Shown: positions 10,621 through 18,427 of the stretch, piece by piece | Layout of the letters: every line of letters starts with the position of its first letter | How positions within the stretch are numbered: position 1 is the stretch's first letter | Source of the DNA: an uncultured Bacteroidota bacterium | GTDB lineage: Bacteria; Bacteroidota; Bacteroidia; Chitinophagales; Chitinophagaceae | Assembly: GCA_903831575.1 (NCBI GenBank) | Contig: CAIKYB010000022.1 | Span: forward strand, 1-64,000 | Reading direction: 5' to 3' | Length of the DNA: 64,000 bases | Notes under the pieces: model-generated | What the model was told of the DNA's origin: nothing | Database searches by the model: none | The model's input: only the letters and a program-made list of their open reading frames with translations | Translations under genes and position numbers: made by a program

Positions 10621-10705
10621 AACCCAACTTCAACCATTTTCAACCCTTCAACCAACTTCAACCCTTCTACCACCTTTCAACCAAATTCAATCCTTCAAAC
10701 ACCTT
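10621..10705. repeat. TTCAACC-rich repeat tract in the leuS leader
   Basis: At least five TTCAACC heptamers (starting at 10629, 10639, 10647, 10657 and 10676) plus degenerate ones are spaced 8-11 bp apart apart from one longer gap. On the leuS-sense strand they read GGTTGAA. The tract lies between the predicted leuS promoter and the leuS ATG, so it should be transcribed as leader RNA. Confidence 0.8.
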
Positions 10706-10722
10706 TCTCTTTAACCGCCCGA

Positions 10723-10730
10723 CAAAAGTA
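10723..10730 (-). promoter_or_regulatory. Predicted -7 element of leuS
   Basis: The minus strand reads TACTTTTG, matching TAnnTTTG, about 146 bp ahead of the leuS ATG. It lies 22 bp from the oppositely oriented ftsX element, forming a compact divergent promoter. Confidence 0.5.
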
Positions 10731-10752
10731 AAACAAAGCACTTAAAATCTTG

Positions 10753-10760
10753 TACTTTTG
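10753..10760 (+). promoter_or_regulatory. Predicted -7 element of ftsX
   Basis: TACTTTTG matches TAnnTTTG and lies 41 bp before the ftsX ATG, back to back with the leuS element. Confidence 0.55.
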
Positions 10761-10801
10761 TAAATTACATGTCATTAGTAATCAACTTATCATAAAATAG
10801 T

Positions 10802-11680
10802 ATGACGCAATTAGGAAAAGCATCTAGCAAAAAAAGCAAACCTTCTTATGGTTACGCAATCACGGGTATTGCACTCGTGCTCTTTTTTTTCGGAATTGTT
10901 GGCTGGTTCTTTTTAAACCTCAGAAAAACAGGAGACTATTTCAAGGAAAATATACAGGTTCATGCCTACCTAAACCGTGATGCGTCTGTAAAGAAAATTG
11001 ACAGCCTTGTAAACCACATAAAATCTATGCCTTATACCAATAAGGTAGAATATGTAACAAAGGAAAAGGCCATGCAAAAATGGAATGCTGAAAATGATAC
11101 GACCTGGAAACAATTCCTGAAAAACAATCCCCTACCGGAAAGTATTGATTTTTATGTGAAAGCAAATCATGTGGATGAGGACAGCCTAAACGTTTTATCC
11201 ACTGACCTTCAATCAAGCTTCCCAGGAGTAATATCAGAATTTCAATTCCCAACAGAAACAGTAGCTAAAGTAAGCACCTATGTCAGAATTGCAGGAATTA
11301 TTTTTTTGATTGTAGGATTGCTTTTGACTATTCTGGTTGTATTCTCTATTGACAATACCATAAGACTCGCCATGTACAGCAACCGATTTCTAATAAAAAC
11401 CATGCAAATGGTGGGTGCTACCAGGAGTTTTATTGCAAAACCCATAAATAAGAGAGCAATTATTAATGGATTCATTGCCTCAATTATTGCCATTGTAACT
11501 ATTTGGGGAACAGTTTTATTGATAGAAAGCTTTTTGCCTGACTTTAAATTATTACATGATAATAGTGGATTGATCCTATTATTCTTGTTAATTATTATTC
11601 TTGGAATAACCATTTCATTGGCAAGTACGCATCGAGCTGTTATAAAATACCTTCGAATGAAACTTGACGACCTTTATTAA
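10802..11680 (+). CDS. ftsX: Cell division protein FtsX
   Basis: Membrane subunit of the FtsEX complex, which couples ATP hydrolysis by FtsE to activation of periplasmic cell-wall hydrolases at the septum. The 292 residues have a TM segment near residues 20-40, an extracytoplasmic domain to about 155, then three TM segments (about 160-185, 215-240, 255-280) in the usual FtsX/permease arrangement, with an N-terminal cytoplasmic tail rich in Lys and Ser. ftsE is not adjacent here. The next genes downstream, DUF3098 and uppP, follow ftsX in many Bacteroidota. Confidence 0.94.
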   Translation: MTQLGKASSKKSKPSYGYAITGIALVLFFFGIVGWFFLNLRKTGDYFKENIQVHAYLNRDASVKKIDSLVNHIKSMPYTNKVEYVTKEKAMQKWNAENDTTWKQFLKNNPLPESIDFYVKANHVDEDSLNVLSTDLQSSFPGVISEFQFPTETVAKVSTYVRIAGIIFLIVGLLLTILVVFSIDNTIRLAMYSNRFLIKTMQMVGATRSFIAKPINKRAIINGFIASIIAIVTIWGTVLLIESFLPDFKLLHDNSGLILLFLLIIILGITISLASTHRAVIKYLRMKLDDLY

Positions 11681-11725
11681 GAAAGCATTTTTTTGCATTA
11701 TATTGCAACACCAAATATTATAAAT

Positions 11726-11989
11726 ATGGCTACTAAAATAACAAAAAACGAGACTGCCCCTAAACAAGTTCTTTTTTCAAGAGAGAACTACATTCTTATG
11801 ATTGCAGGAATAATTCTTCTGGCTATTGGATTTTTTTTAATGGCTGGTGGCAAAAGCACAGACCCTAAAGTATTTGATCCAAATGTTGTATATAGCCCAA
11901 CAAGAATCACTGTTGCTCCTATTTTAATTGTTGCTGGTTTTATTGTCGAAATTGTTGCCATAATGAAAAAACCAAAAGTTGACAATTAA
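11726..11989 (+). CDS. DUF3098 small membrane protein
   Basis: An 87-residue protein with two predicted TM helices (about residues 22-42 and 61-81) joined by a short loop containing the conserved DPKVFDPN-VYSPTRITVAP stretch, matching DUF3098. Function is unknown; in Bacteroidota it is habitually placed between ftsX and uppP, which suggests an envelope or division role. The ATG at 11726 is preferred over an in-frame TTG at 11693, since the family begins just ahead of the first helix. A terminator-like hairpin follows. Confidence 0.88.
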   Translation: MATKITKNETAPKQVLFSRENYILMIAGIILLAIGFFLMAGGKSTDPKVFDPNVVYSPTRITVAPILIVAGFIVEIVAIMKKPKVDN

Positions 11990-12012
11990 GCATTATTAAA
12001 AACCATACAAGT

Positions 12013-12041
12013 TGCGAAGTTCTAAGCTTCGCATTTTTTTT
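12013..12041 (+). terminator. Intrinsic terminator between DUF3098 gene and uppP
   Basis: A 7-bp stem (TGCGAAG with CTTCGCA, 7-nt loop) is followed by eight T residues. It could end the ftsX-DUF3098 transcript or attenuate reading into uppP, whose ATG begins 13 bp later. Confidence 0.7.
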
Positions 12042-12053
12042 AAATAAAATCAC

Positions 12054-12854
12054 ATGACAAGCATTCAATCCATTATCATTGGAGTTGTAGAAGGTCTAAC
12101 AGAATTTCTTCCTATTTCTTCAACAGCTCACATGCGTATCACCGAAAATCTGTTGGGCATTAGTACCAAAGACGATTATACAAAAATGTTTACTGTTGCC
12201 ATTCAGTTAGGCGCCATCCTTTCTGTTTTAGTATTGTATCGCAAGAAATTTTTCGAATTCAAAAACTGGCAATTTTATGCTAAACTAATTGTTGCTGTTA
12301 TCCCGGCATTAATCTTTGGGAAATTATTTAATGAAAAAATAGATCTACTGCTTGAAAAGCCTTTAATTATTGCAGTCATCATGATTGTAGGAGGAATTGT
12401 TTTTCTTTTTATTGAAAATGTTTTCAAAGTACATACTGTTGACTCCGAAGAGAAAATAAATTTCATTACGTCTTTAAAAATCGGATTGTTTCAATGCCTG
12501 GCGATTTTGTTTCCAGGGTTAAGCAGAAGTGCTGCAACAATTCTTGGAGGCATGAGCTTAAAACTTACTCGCGCTGCAGCAGCAGAATTCTCTTTCTTCC
12601 TCGCGGTGCCTACGATGCTTGCTGCAACCGTATACAAACTGTACAAATTCTATCATGATAATGGAGGATTTAATGCAAATGACATCAAACAACTTGCTAT
12701 CGGAAACATCGTGGCATTTGTTGTTGCATTATTAGCCATAAAGTTTTTCATTCAGTTTCTACAAAAACATGGATTTAAAATTTGGGGCATTTACAGAATT
12801 GCTGTGGGTTTGGTTTTATTATTGTTGATTTATAATGGCTATCTAAACAATTAA
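12054..12854 (+). CDS. uppP: Undecaprenyl-diphosphatase UppP (BacA)
   Basis: Integral membrane phosphatase that dephosphorylates undecaprenyl diphosphate so the lipid carrier can be reused for peptidoglycan and O-antigen synthesis; overproduction gives bacitracin resistance in other bacteria. The 266 residues have both diagnostic motifs: EGLTEFLPISSTAHM near residues 14-28 and PGLSRSAATILGG near residue 155-167, plus multiple TM helices. It follows ftsX and DUF3098, and its product uses the isoprenoid whose synthesis begins with Dxs and IspG encoded in this window. Confidence 0.96.
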   Translation: MTSIQSIIIGVVEGLTEFLPISSTAHMRITENLLGISTKDDYTKMFTVAIQLGAILSVLVLYRKKFFEFKNWQFYAKLIVAVIPALIFGKLFNEKIDLLLEKPLIIAVIMIVGGIVFLFIENVFKVHTVDSEEKINFITSLKIGLFQCLAILFPGLSRSAATILGGMSLKLTRAAAAEFSFFLAVPTMLAATVYKLYKFYHDNGGFNANDIKQLAIGNIVAFVVALLAIKFFIQFLQKHGFKIWGIYRIAVGLVLLLLIYNGYLNN

Positions 12855-12918
12855 CCCCATCATATATTTTAGGCTCACTAAATTAGCAAGGTATTTTTTT
12901 AATTTTATAAATTCTAAA

Positions 12919-14226
12919 ATGCAAACAGCTTCAAAAAAAGTAATAACCGGCTGGGCCATGTATGATTGGGCGAATTCTGTTTACAACCTAGTTATTACGT
13001 CTACGATATTCCCTGCTTACTATGTTGCAGTTACAAGTGATCATAATGAGAATAATATTGATACGGTGACCATTTTTGGAAAGGTTTTTATTAATACTTC
13101 CTTGTATAATTATGCTTTAGCGCTTGCCTTTATTATAGTAGCCATCATTAGCCCATTACTTTCTTCTATTGCAGATTACAAAGGAAATAAAAAGCAATTT
13201 TTGTTTTTTTTCTGCAGCATGGGAAGTATCGCATGTAGTGCCCTCTATTTTTTCGACGAGACTAATATCTTGTATGGCCTAATTTGTATGATTATCGCTT
13301 GTGTTGGATTCTGGGGAAGTTTGGTTTTCTACAACTCTTATTTACCCGAAATTGCGGCTCCTGAAGACCAGGACAAAGTGAGTGCAAAAGGATTTGCAAT
13401 GGGCTATATAGGAAGCATCATCCTTCAACTCATTTGTTTTGTTTTGGTGTTAAAACCAGAAGTATTTGGAATCACATCTGGGAAAGCATCTCAGGTATCT
13501 TTTCTCCTCGTAGGAATATGGTGGTGGGGATTTGCGCAATTCGCATTATTCAGATTGCCTAAGCGGATGATGATTCAAAAAGAGAAAAAGAAAAACTTGT
13601 TAATTGGTGGATACCGAGAACTGAATAAAGTATGGATGCAGTTAAAACAATTGCCCGTTTTAAAGCGCTTTCTCATGGCCTTCTTTTTTTATAATATGGG
13701 TGTGCAAACAGTCATGCTGGCCGCAACGATATATGGAAAAAGTGAATTGCAAATACCAACCATCAATTTAATTGTTTCCATTTTGATTATTCAAATCATC
13801 GCCATTCCAGGAGCATTCCTCATTTCCAAATTGTCAGAAAAAATCGGAAATTTCAAAACCTTAATGCTATGTGTACTATTTTGGATCCTACTTTGTATTG
13901 GCGGCTATTTACTTCCAGTTGGTGGAACGATACAGTTTTATTTTTTAGCCTCAATGGTTGGATTTGTTATGGGTGGGATTCAAAGTTTAAGCAGAAGCAC
14001 TTATAGTAAGCTAATTCCAAAAACAAATGGCACTACTTCTTTCTTCAGCTTTTTTGATGTGACTGAAAAAATTGCTATCGTAATTGGCATGTTCAGCTTT
14101 GCTGTAATAACGGATATTACTGGCTCTCAGCGAAATTCAGTTTTAACATTAGTGGTGTTTTTTATCATAGGACTTTGGGGATTAAAAATTACTTTGTCTA
14201 AACAAAAAGAATTATCAATAATCTAA
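12919..14226 (+). CDS. MFS transporter, UMF1/Atg22-like
   Basis: A 435-residue major facilitator protein with about 12 TM helices. The N-terminal WAMYDWANSVYNLVI motif is the hallmark of the UMF1 family, related to yeast vacuolar effluxer Atg22. The loop SSIADYKGNKKQ matches the MFS motif A position, and GGIQSLSRSTYSKLIP in the second half is also conserved in UMF1 proteins. Substrate is unknown. It follows uppP by about 65 bp and is followed after 13 bp by a metallo-hydrolase, so these genes are likely cotranscribed. Confidence 0.9.
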   Translation: MQTASKKVITGWAMYDWANSVYNLVITSTIFPAYYVAVTSDHNENNIDTVTIFGKVFINTSLYNYALALAFIIVAIISPLLSSIADYKGNKKQFLFFFCSMGSIACSALYFFDETNILYGLICMIIACVGFWGSLVFYNSYLPEIAAPEDQDKVSAKGFAMGYIGSIILQLICFVLVLKPEVFGITSGKASQVSFLLVGIWWWGFAQFALFRLPKRMMIQKEKKKNLLIGGYRELNKVWMQLKQLPVLKRFLMAFFFYNMGVQTVMLAATIYGKSELQIPTINLIVSILIIQIIAIPGAFLISKLSEKIGNFKTLMLCVLFWILLCIGGYLLPVGGTIQFYFLASMVGFVMGGIQSLSRSTYSKLIPKTNGTTSFFSFFDVTEKIAIVIGMFSFAVITDITGSQRNSVLTLVVFFIIGLWGLKITLSKQKELSII

Positions 14227-14239
14227 AACGAAAAAATAA

Positions 14240-15076
14240 ATGAAATTATATACCATCAATACCGGTCATTTTAAATTAGATGGTGGCGCCATGTTTGGGG
14301 TAGTTCCAAAAAGCATCTGGAATAAATTAAACCCTGCAGATGAAAACAATATGTGCAGCTGGGCATTACGTTGCTTACTCATTGAGGATGGCAACCGATT
14401 AATTTTGGTTGATAATGGTATTGGTGAAAAACAAGATGCTAAATTTTTCAGCCACTATTATTTGCATGGAAATGACACATTAGATAAATCATTAGAAAAA
14501 CATGGATTCCATAGAAATGATATTACAGATGTTTTCTTAACACATCTGCACTTCGATCATTGTGGAGGCAGTATCATTAGAGATGGAGAAAAATTAATTC
14601 CTGCGTTTAGCAATGCTACTTTCTGGAGTAATGAACAACATTGGAAATGGGCTACCCATGCAAACGACAGAGAGAAAGCTTCTTTTTTGAAAGAAAATAT
14701 ACTTCCCATTCTTGAAAGTGGACAATTAAAATTTACAACTACACATAAAGATGATTTTCCAGCAAGTATTACGTCCAGAGAAGTTTTTGGCCACACAGAT
14801 GCGATGATGCTTCCTCAAATTCAATATAAAGGGAGGACGATTGTTTTTATGGCTGACCTTTTGCCTTCTGTTGCACACATTCCCATCCCTTATGTTATGG
14901 CTTATGACATGTTTCCGTTAACCACATTAAATGAAAAGAAAAGCTTCCTAAAAGAAGCTGTTGAAAATGATTATGTGCTGTATTTCGAACACGATCCAAC
15001 AAATGAGTGCTGCACCTTACAACTTACAGAAAAAGGAATTAAAGTAAAGGATACTTTTAAATTGGAAGAACTTTAA
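14240..15076 (+). CDS. MBL-fold metallo-hydrolase
   Basis: A 278-residue metallo-beta-lactamase-fold hydrolase. The zinc motif HLHFDHCGG (HxHxDH) is near residue 100-108; further histidine and aspartate ligands are suggested by FGHTDAMM and FMADLLPSVAHIP, and FEHD near the C-terminus. The layout resembles the quorum-quenching lactonase and YtnP/AHL-lactonase branch, but substrate cannot be assigned from sequence. It starts 13 bp after the MFS gene, suggesting coupling, and ends 4 bp from the convergent DUF3108 gene. Confidence 0.9.
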   Translation: MKLYTINTGHFKLDGGAMFGVVPKSIWNKLNPADENNMCSWALRCLLIEDGNRLILVDNGIGEKQDAKFFSHYYLHGNDTLDKSLEKHGFHRNDITDVFLTHLHFDHCGGSIIRDGEKLIPAFSNATFWSNEQHWKWATHANDREKASFLKENILPILESGQLKFTTTHKDDFPASITSREVFGHTDAMMLPQIQYKGRTIVFMADLLPSVAHIPIPYVMAYDMFPLTTLNEKKSFLKEAVENDYVLYFEHDPTNECCTLQLTEKGIKVKDTFKLEEL

Positions 15077-15080
15077 TTTG

Positions 15081-15878
15081 TTATCTGAAATCTAATAAAG
15101 AAGTCAAAGGATATCTCAAGTTCTGATAACCCATCATATCTACTTTAATACTGCCAACAGTAATGGGACTTTCAGCTCTCAATAATAAGTGATTAGGATC
15201 GTCACTAATCCAGGCATTCATATTCTCTCCGCCATCAAAAATGGTACCCTTAACCAACAAAGGTTTTATTTTAATAGCCCTGAATTTTCCATATCTAGTT
15301 TTTATCTTCTCTTTCCCTATATATCTCAAATACAAATGATGAACCTCATCGTCTAAAAACATATCAAATTCAATTTTATCACCGGGTTTATATTTATCGA
15401 AGTTGATATTTCTTGCATAATAAATGGAACTTACAACATCCTGCATACAGTCAGAAATTTTAAACACCCCATTTGTAGTTACAGCCGTATTCACATTTTG
15501 ATTAAAAGTAACATTGTTATAAATTTTATGCCCCCCTTCATCTACATTTCTAATAAATTTATTGGGCAATAATGTTGAAGTGTCTACATAAGTTTCGTAA
15601 CGATCCCTAACCTTAAAAAAGTTATCAAAAAAGGGATAGGTCTTGCCAACGCCAACAATATGATAAATTGGTTTCCCATTAAAACGCTCTAAAGTAGTAG
15701 TAAATGTAGCATCTCCAGCTCCTACAAATGTACCCAATGCATTGTAATACACAATCATATTTACAACTTCTCCAGCTGAAAAAGATGTGTTTTTTACGCC
15801 GCAAAAATCTGCAGCGGTTTTCGAAGCAGGTGCTGTCAATAAAAAAATGGAGAGGAAAGAAAGTTTAATTGTGTTCAT
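15081..15878 (-). CDS. DUF3108 secreted protein
   Basis: A 265-residue protein with an N-terminal signal peptide (hydrophobic residues 5-17, then AAS-like cleavage region) and a DUF3108 domain, a predicted beta-rich periplasmic fold. Recognisable stretches include GEVVNMIVYYNALGTFVGAGDA and the late RYGKFRAIKIKPLLVKGTIF. DUF3108 proteins are of unknown function and often occur with lipid or envelope genes. Its start overlaps the 3' end of the upstream flippase-like gene by 14 bp, so the two are translationally coupled and may act together in the envelope. Confidence 0.87.
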   Translation of the reverse strand: MNTIKLSFLSIFLLTAPASKTAADFCGVKNTSFSAGEVVNMIVYYNALGTFVGAGDATFTTTLERFNGKPIYHIVGVGKTYPFFDNFFKVRDRYETYVDTSTLLPNKFIRNVDEGGHKIYNNVTFNQNVNTAVTTNGVFKISDCMQDVVSSIYYARNINFDKYKPGDKIEFDMFLDDEVHHLYLRYIGKEKIKTRYGKFRAIKIKPLLVKGTIFDGGENMNAWISDDPNHLLLRAESPITVGSIKVDMMGYQNLRYPLTSLLDFR

Positions 15879-16845
15879 GTTCTTTTACAATTTTAATTGT
15901 CGAAATAAATAAACCGCCAATAATTGCAGGAATCACCAAATTTATAATCCAAATAGCAAAAGCAGCAACTTGAATACCAAATATGTTATCAGAATATATT
16001 CCCAAAACTAATACACTTACTGTTGCTCTAATAGGCAACTCAGTAAAACCGATAGTTGGCGCTAATGCCATGATAAAATAAAAAAACATCAATAATAGAA
16101 GCGCCAATTTAACATCAATATTAACCTGCATCACTTTCAACATCAGTAGGTATTGTAAAATAAAAACTGAATAACGAATTAAAGATAATGATATAACGCT
16201 TAATAATTCTTTACTCGTATAGGAATCAACAACAGCTATATGTTTTACAAATCTTTTTAGAAATGGTATCCGATTTACAAAAACAATAAAGTAATGTACC
16301 TTAAAATAAAAAAGCAACAAAAAAAATGCAATTGCAAGTCCTGAATAAAAAAAAGTAAGATTAAAAAACCAAGGGAGTGAAATAGGGTGCTGTTTTAAAA
16401 CAAATAAAAAATAAAAAAGACTCGATATCCCTAAAAATATAGTTACTACTAATTGACTAATGCTACCCATAATATTAGCAGAAATAGCTTTGATGCGATT
16501 TTTTTCGCTTACAAATAAAATTCTTCCTCCAAACTCACCGGTACGGTTAGGGGTCAACATTGTAATGCTACTCCCGGCAAAAACAGATTGCAATGATTTG
16601 CTAAAACTTAATTTTTCTAAATGACTTAATAAATACTTTAATTTCAACGCCTCAATACCCCAATTCAAAAACATCAAAGCAAAAACAATCCAGAATAATG
16701 GATTTTGCCAGCTCGTCTTGATTTGGCTCCATCTTAAGTTTAAATCCGGCTGATTGATTATTTGTTTATATAAAGTGTAAGTCATTACTATGAAGAGCAA
16801 GGGCCCTAATACATAGTTGACTATAAATTTTATACTTTTGTTCAA
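15865..16845 (-). CDS. Flippase-like membrane protein (LPG synthase TM family)
   Basis: A 326-residue polytopic protein of the lysylphosphatidylglycerol synthetase TM-region/UPF0104 family, with about eight TM helices. The family motif LTPNRTGEFGGRILF is near residue 95-110, and FTELPIRATVSVLVLG is in the last third. Members include flippase domains and AglD-type glycosyltransferase partners; the soluble synthase domain is absent here, so I infer a lipid-handling role only. The only usable start is TTG at 16845, because an in-frame TAA lies four codons upstream. It overlaps the next gene (DUF3108). Confidence 0.85.
   Translation of the reverse strand: MNKSIKFIVNYVLGPLLFIVMTYTLYKQIINQPDLNLRWSQIKTSWQNPLFWIVFALMFLNWGIEALKLKYLLSHLEKLSFSKSLQSVFAGSSITMLTPNRTGEFGGRILFVSEKNRIKAISANIMGSISQLVVTIFLGISSLFYFLFVLKQHPISLPWFFNLTFFYSGLAIAFFLLLFYFKVHYFIVFVNRIPFLKRFVKHIAVVDSYTSKELLSVISLSLIRYSVFILQYLLMLKVMQVNIDVKLALLLLMFFYFIMALAPTIGFTELPIRATVSVLVLGIYSDNIFGIQVAAFAIWIINLVIPAIIGGLFISTIKIVKEHEHN
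16833..16840 (+). promoter_or_regulatory. Predicted -7 element of ruvC
   Basis: TACTTTTG matches TAnnTTTG. It lies 39 bp before the ruvC TTG and inside the first codons of the divergent flippase-like gene. Confidence 0.5.
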
Positions 16846-16878
16846 GAAAAATAATTATAAGTAAAAATAAGTCGCCAT

Positions 16879-17442
16879 TTGCAAAATAAAACAAAAATAA
16901 TTTTAGGCATAGATCCAGGAACAATAATCATGGGATTTGGCTTAATTGAAGTTAATGGCTCTCAAATTACTTTAATTGATTTGGGCGTGTTGAAATTATC
17001 AACCAAAGATGATGCTTATCAACGACTTGAAAAAATCCACACCGAAGTGTCTAGGTTGATAAAAACTTTTAAAGCAGATACTTTTGCTATCGAAGCTCCT
17101 TTCTTTGGTAAAAATGTTCAAAGCATGCTAAAACTAGGCAGGGCTCAGGGTGTAGCAATAGCTGCGGCAATGCAATTTGGTCTGCCCATAAGTGAATATT
17201 CTCCAAAAAAAATCAAACAATCAATTACTGGGAATGGGAATGCTGACAAACAACAAGTGATGAGAATGTTACAACAAATATTATCCTTTACAGAAACGCC
17301 TAAACATATGGATGCCTCCGATGCTCTGGCAGTAGCAGTTTGTCACTATTTCCAGGAAAAAAATATACTAACTTCTCCAGCAGGGAAAATAAATGGTTGG
17401 AAGGATTTCATTTCGAAAAATCCGGCAAGAATGAAGAAATAA
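16879..17442 (+). CDS. ruvC: Holliday junction endonuclease RuvC
   Basis: Resolves Holliday junctions with RuvAB during homologous recombination. The 187 residues carry the RNase H-like catalytic acids: Asp in LGIDPGT (about residue 12), Glu in FAIEAPFFGKN (about residue 73), and the Asp pair in MDASDALAVAVCH (about residue 145). The start is TTG, six codons ahead of the conserved beta strand. ruvA and ruvB are not in the window. The stop codon directly abuts that of the convergent HIT gene, with no intervening base. Confidence 0.95.
   Translation: MQNKTKIILGIDPGTIIMGFGLIEVNGSQITLIDLGVLKLSTKDDAYQRLEKIHTEVSRLIKTFKADTFAIEAPFFGKNVQSMLKLGRAQGVAIAAAMQFGLPISEYSPKKIKQSITGNGNADKQQVMRMLQQILSFTETPKHMDASDALAVAVCHYFQEKNILTSPAGKINGWKDFISKNPARMKK
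16892..16899 (-). promoter_or_regulatory. Predicted -7 element of the flippase/DUF3108 operon
   Basis: The minus strand reads TATTTTTG, a TAnnTTTG match lying within the first codons of ruvC, 46 bp before the flippase TTG. The match is in coding sequence and could be chance. Confidence 0.35.
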
Positions 17443-17835
17443 TCAATGCAAATTAGCAAGAATCATTTCCTGAATAGACTTAAACTCTTCACTTGAAAAC
17501 CTCAATTTATCTCTAGTGAAATTTAAATCATCTGCGTTATTTATGGGAAGTAAATGCAAATGAGCATGGGGAACTTCAATACCTACAACACTTATGCCAC
17601 ATCGTTTACAATCAAAAGAAAGCTCGATCGCCTTAGCTATTGGTTTTGCGAATATTAATATGGATGATAAATAAGCATCTGACAAATCAAATATTTTATC
17701 CACCTCTACCTTTGGAACCACTAATACATGCCCTTTTACTAATGGAAATACATCCAAAAAAGCATAGAAGTTATCATCTTCTGCAATTTTGTATGAAGGA
17801 ATTTCACCGGCAATTATTTTGGAAAAAATACTCAT
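17443..17835 (-). CDS. HIT family nucleotide-binding hydrolase
   Basis: Histidine-triad protein of the HINT/Hit branch, which hydrolyses nucleoside phosphoramidates and related mononucleotide derivatives. The 130 residues start MSIFSKIIAGEIPSYKIAEDD, the typical HINT N-terminus, and end with the triad HAHLHLLPI near residue 110. It lies 22 bp downstream of greA on the same strand, so the two are probably one operon. Confidence 0.94.
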   Translation of the reverse strand: MSIFSKIIAGEIPSYKIAEDDNFYAFLDVFPLVKGHVLVVPKVEVDKIFDLSDAYLSSILIFAKPIAKAIELSFDCKRCGISVVGIEVPHAHLHLLPINNADDLNFTRDKLRFSSEEFKSIQEMILANLH

Positions 17836-17857
17836 TTGAAATTAGTAATCGTTTACG

Positions 17858-18331
17858 CTATACTGTTATATTGTCAATCCTGAATTTCATTATTCCTACA
17901 GGCGCAGTCACTTCTGCGATTTCTCCAACTACTTTACCTAATATTCCTCTGCCAATTGGAGAAGTAACAGATATCTTGCCATCCTTTAAACTCGCTTCAT
18001 TTTCAGAAACAATATGATACGTTACTGTTTTATTAGTCATCATATTGGTTAGTGTAACTTTCGTAAGAATACTAACTCTACTGAAATCTATATTTGACTC
18101 ATCTAATATTCTGGCAGTTGCAATAACCCCTTCAAGATATTTAATCTTAGCTTCAAGCATACCCTGCGCTTCTTTTGCAGCATCATATTCTGCGTTTTCT
18201 TTTAAATCACCTTTCTCTCTGGCCTCAGCAATGGCACGACTGGCTGCAGGGCGATCAACAGCCTTCAAATGATGTAAATCCTCTTGCATCTTGTCAAAGG
18301 TCTCTTGTGTTACATAATTTGTTTCTGCCAT
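17858..18331 (-). CDS. greA: Transcription elongation factor GreA
   Basis: Binds the RNA polymerase secondary channel and stimulates cleavage of backtracked transcripts. The 157 residues have the N-terminal antiparallel coiled coil with the acidic tip (KGDLKENAEYDAAKEAQ, about residues 40-56) and the C-terminal FKBP-like domain ending SPIGRGILGKVVGEI. The leader carries a TATATTTG promoter followed at once by a terminator-like hairpin, suggesting attenuation. Followed closely by the HIT gene. Confidence 0.96.
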   Translation of the reverse strand: MAETNYVTQETFDKMQEDLHHLKAVDRPAASRAIAEAREKGDLKENAEYDAAKEAQGMLEAKIKYLEGVIATARILDESNIDFSRVSILTKVTLTNMMTNKTVTYHIVSENEASLKDGKISVTSPIGRGILGKVVGEIAEVTAPVGIMKFRIDNITV

Positions 18332-18352
18332 AATAATTCATTTACCTAATAT

Positions 18353-18388
18353 AAAAAAAATACAACGCCCTCGTTCACTAAAGCGTTG
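18353..18388 (-). terminator. Terminator-like hairpin in the greA leader
   Basis: On the minus strand, CAACGC and GCGTTG form a 6-bp stem (7 with a G-U closing pair) around a 14-nt loop, followed after two bases by eight T residues. It lies between the predicted greA promoter (18398-18405) and the greA ATG, so it would act on greA's own transcript as well as on readthrough from the upstream dehydrogenase gene. Confidence 0.65.
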
Positions 18389-18397
18389 CATAGTTTA

Positions 18398-18405
18398 CAA
18401 ATATA
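18398..18405 (-). promoter_or_regulatory. Predicted -7 element of greA
   Basis: The minus strand reads TATATTTG, an exact TAnnTTTG match, 67 bp ahead of the greA start codon and just beyond the stop of the upstream dehydrogenase gene. Confidence 0.55.
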
Positions 18406-18427
18406 CAAAAAGGAAATTATGAAATCA

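Noticed and set aside
10578-10801. T-box riboswitch for leuS
   Set aside because: No T-box sequence, specifier loop or terminator/antiterminator pair is visible; only simple repeats.
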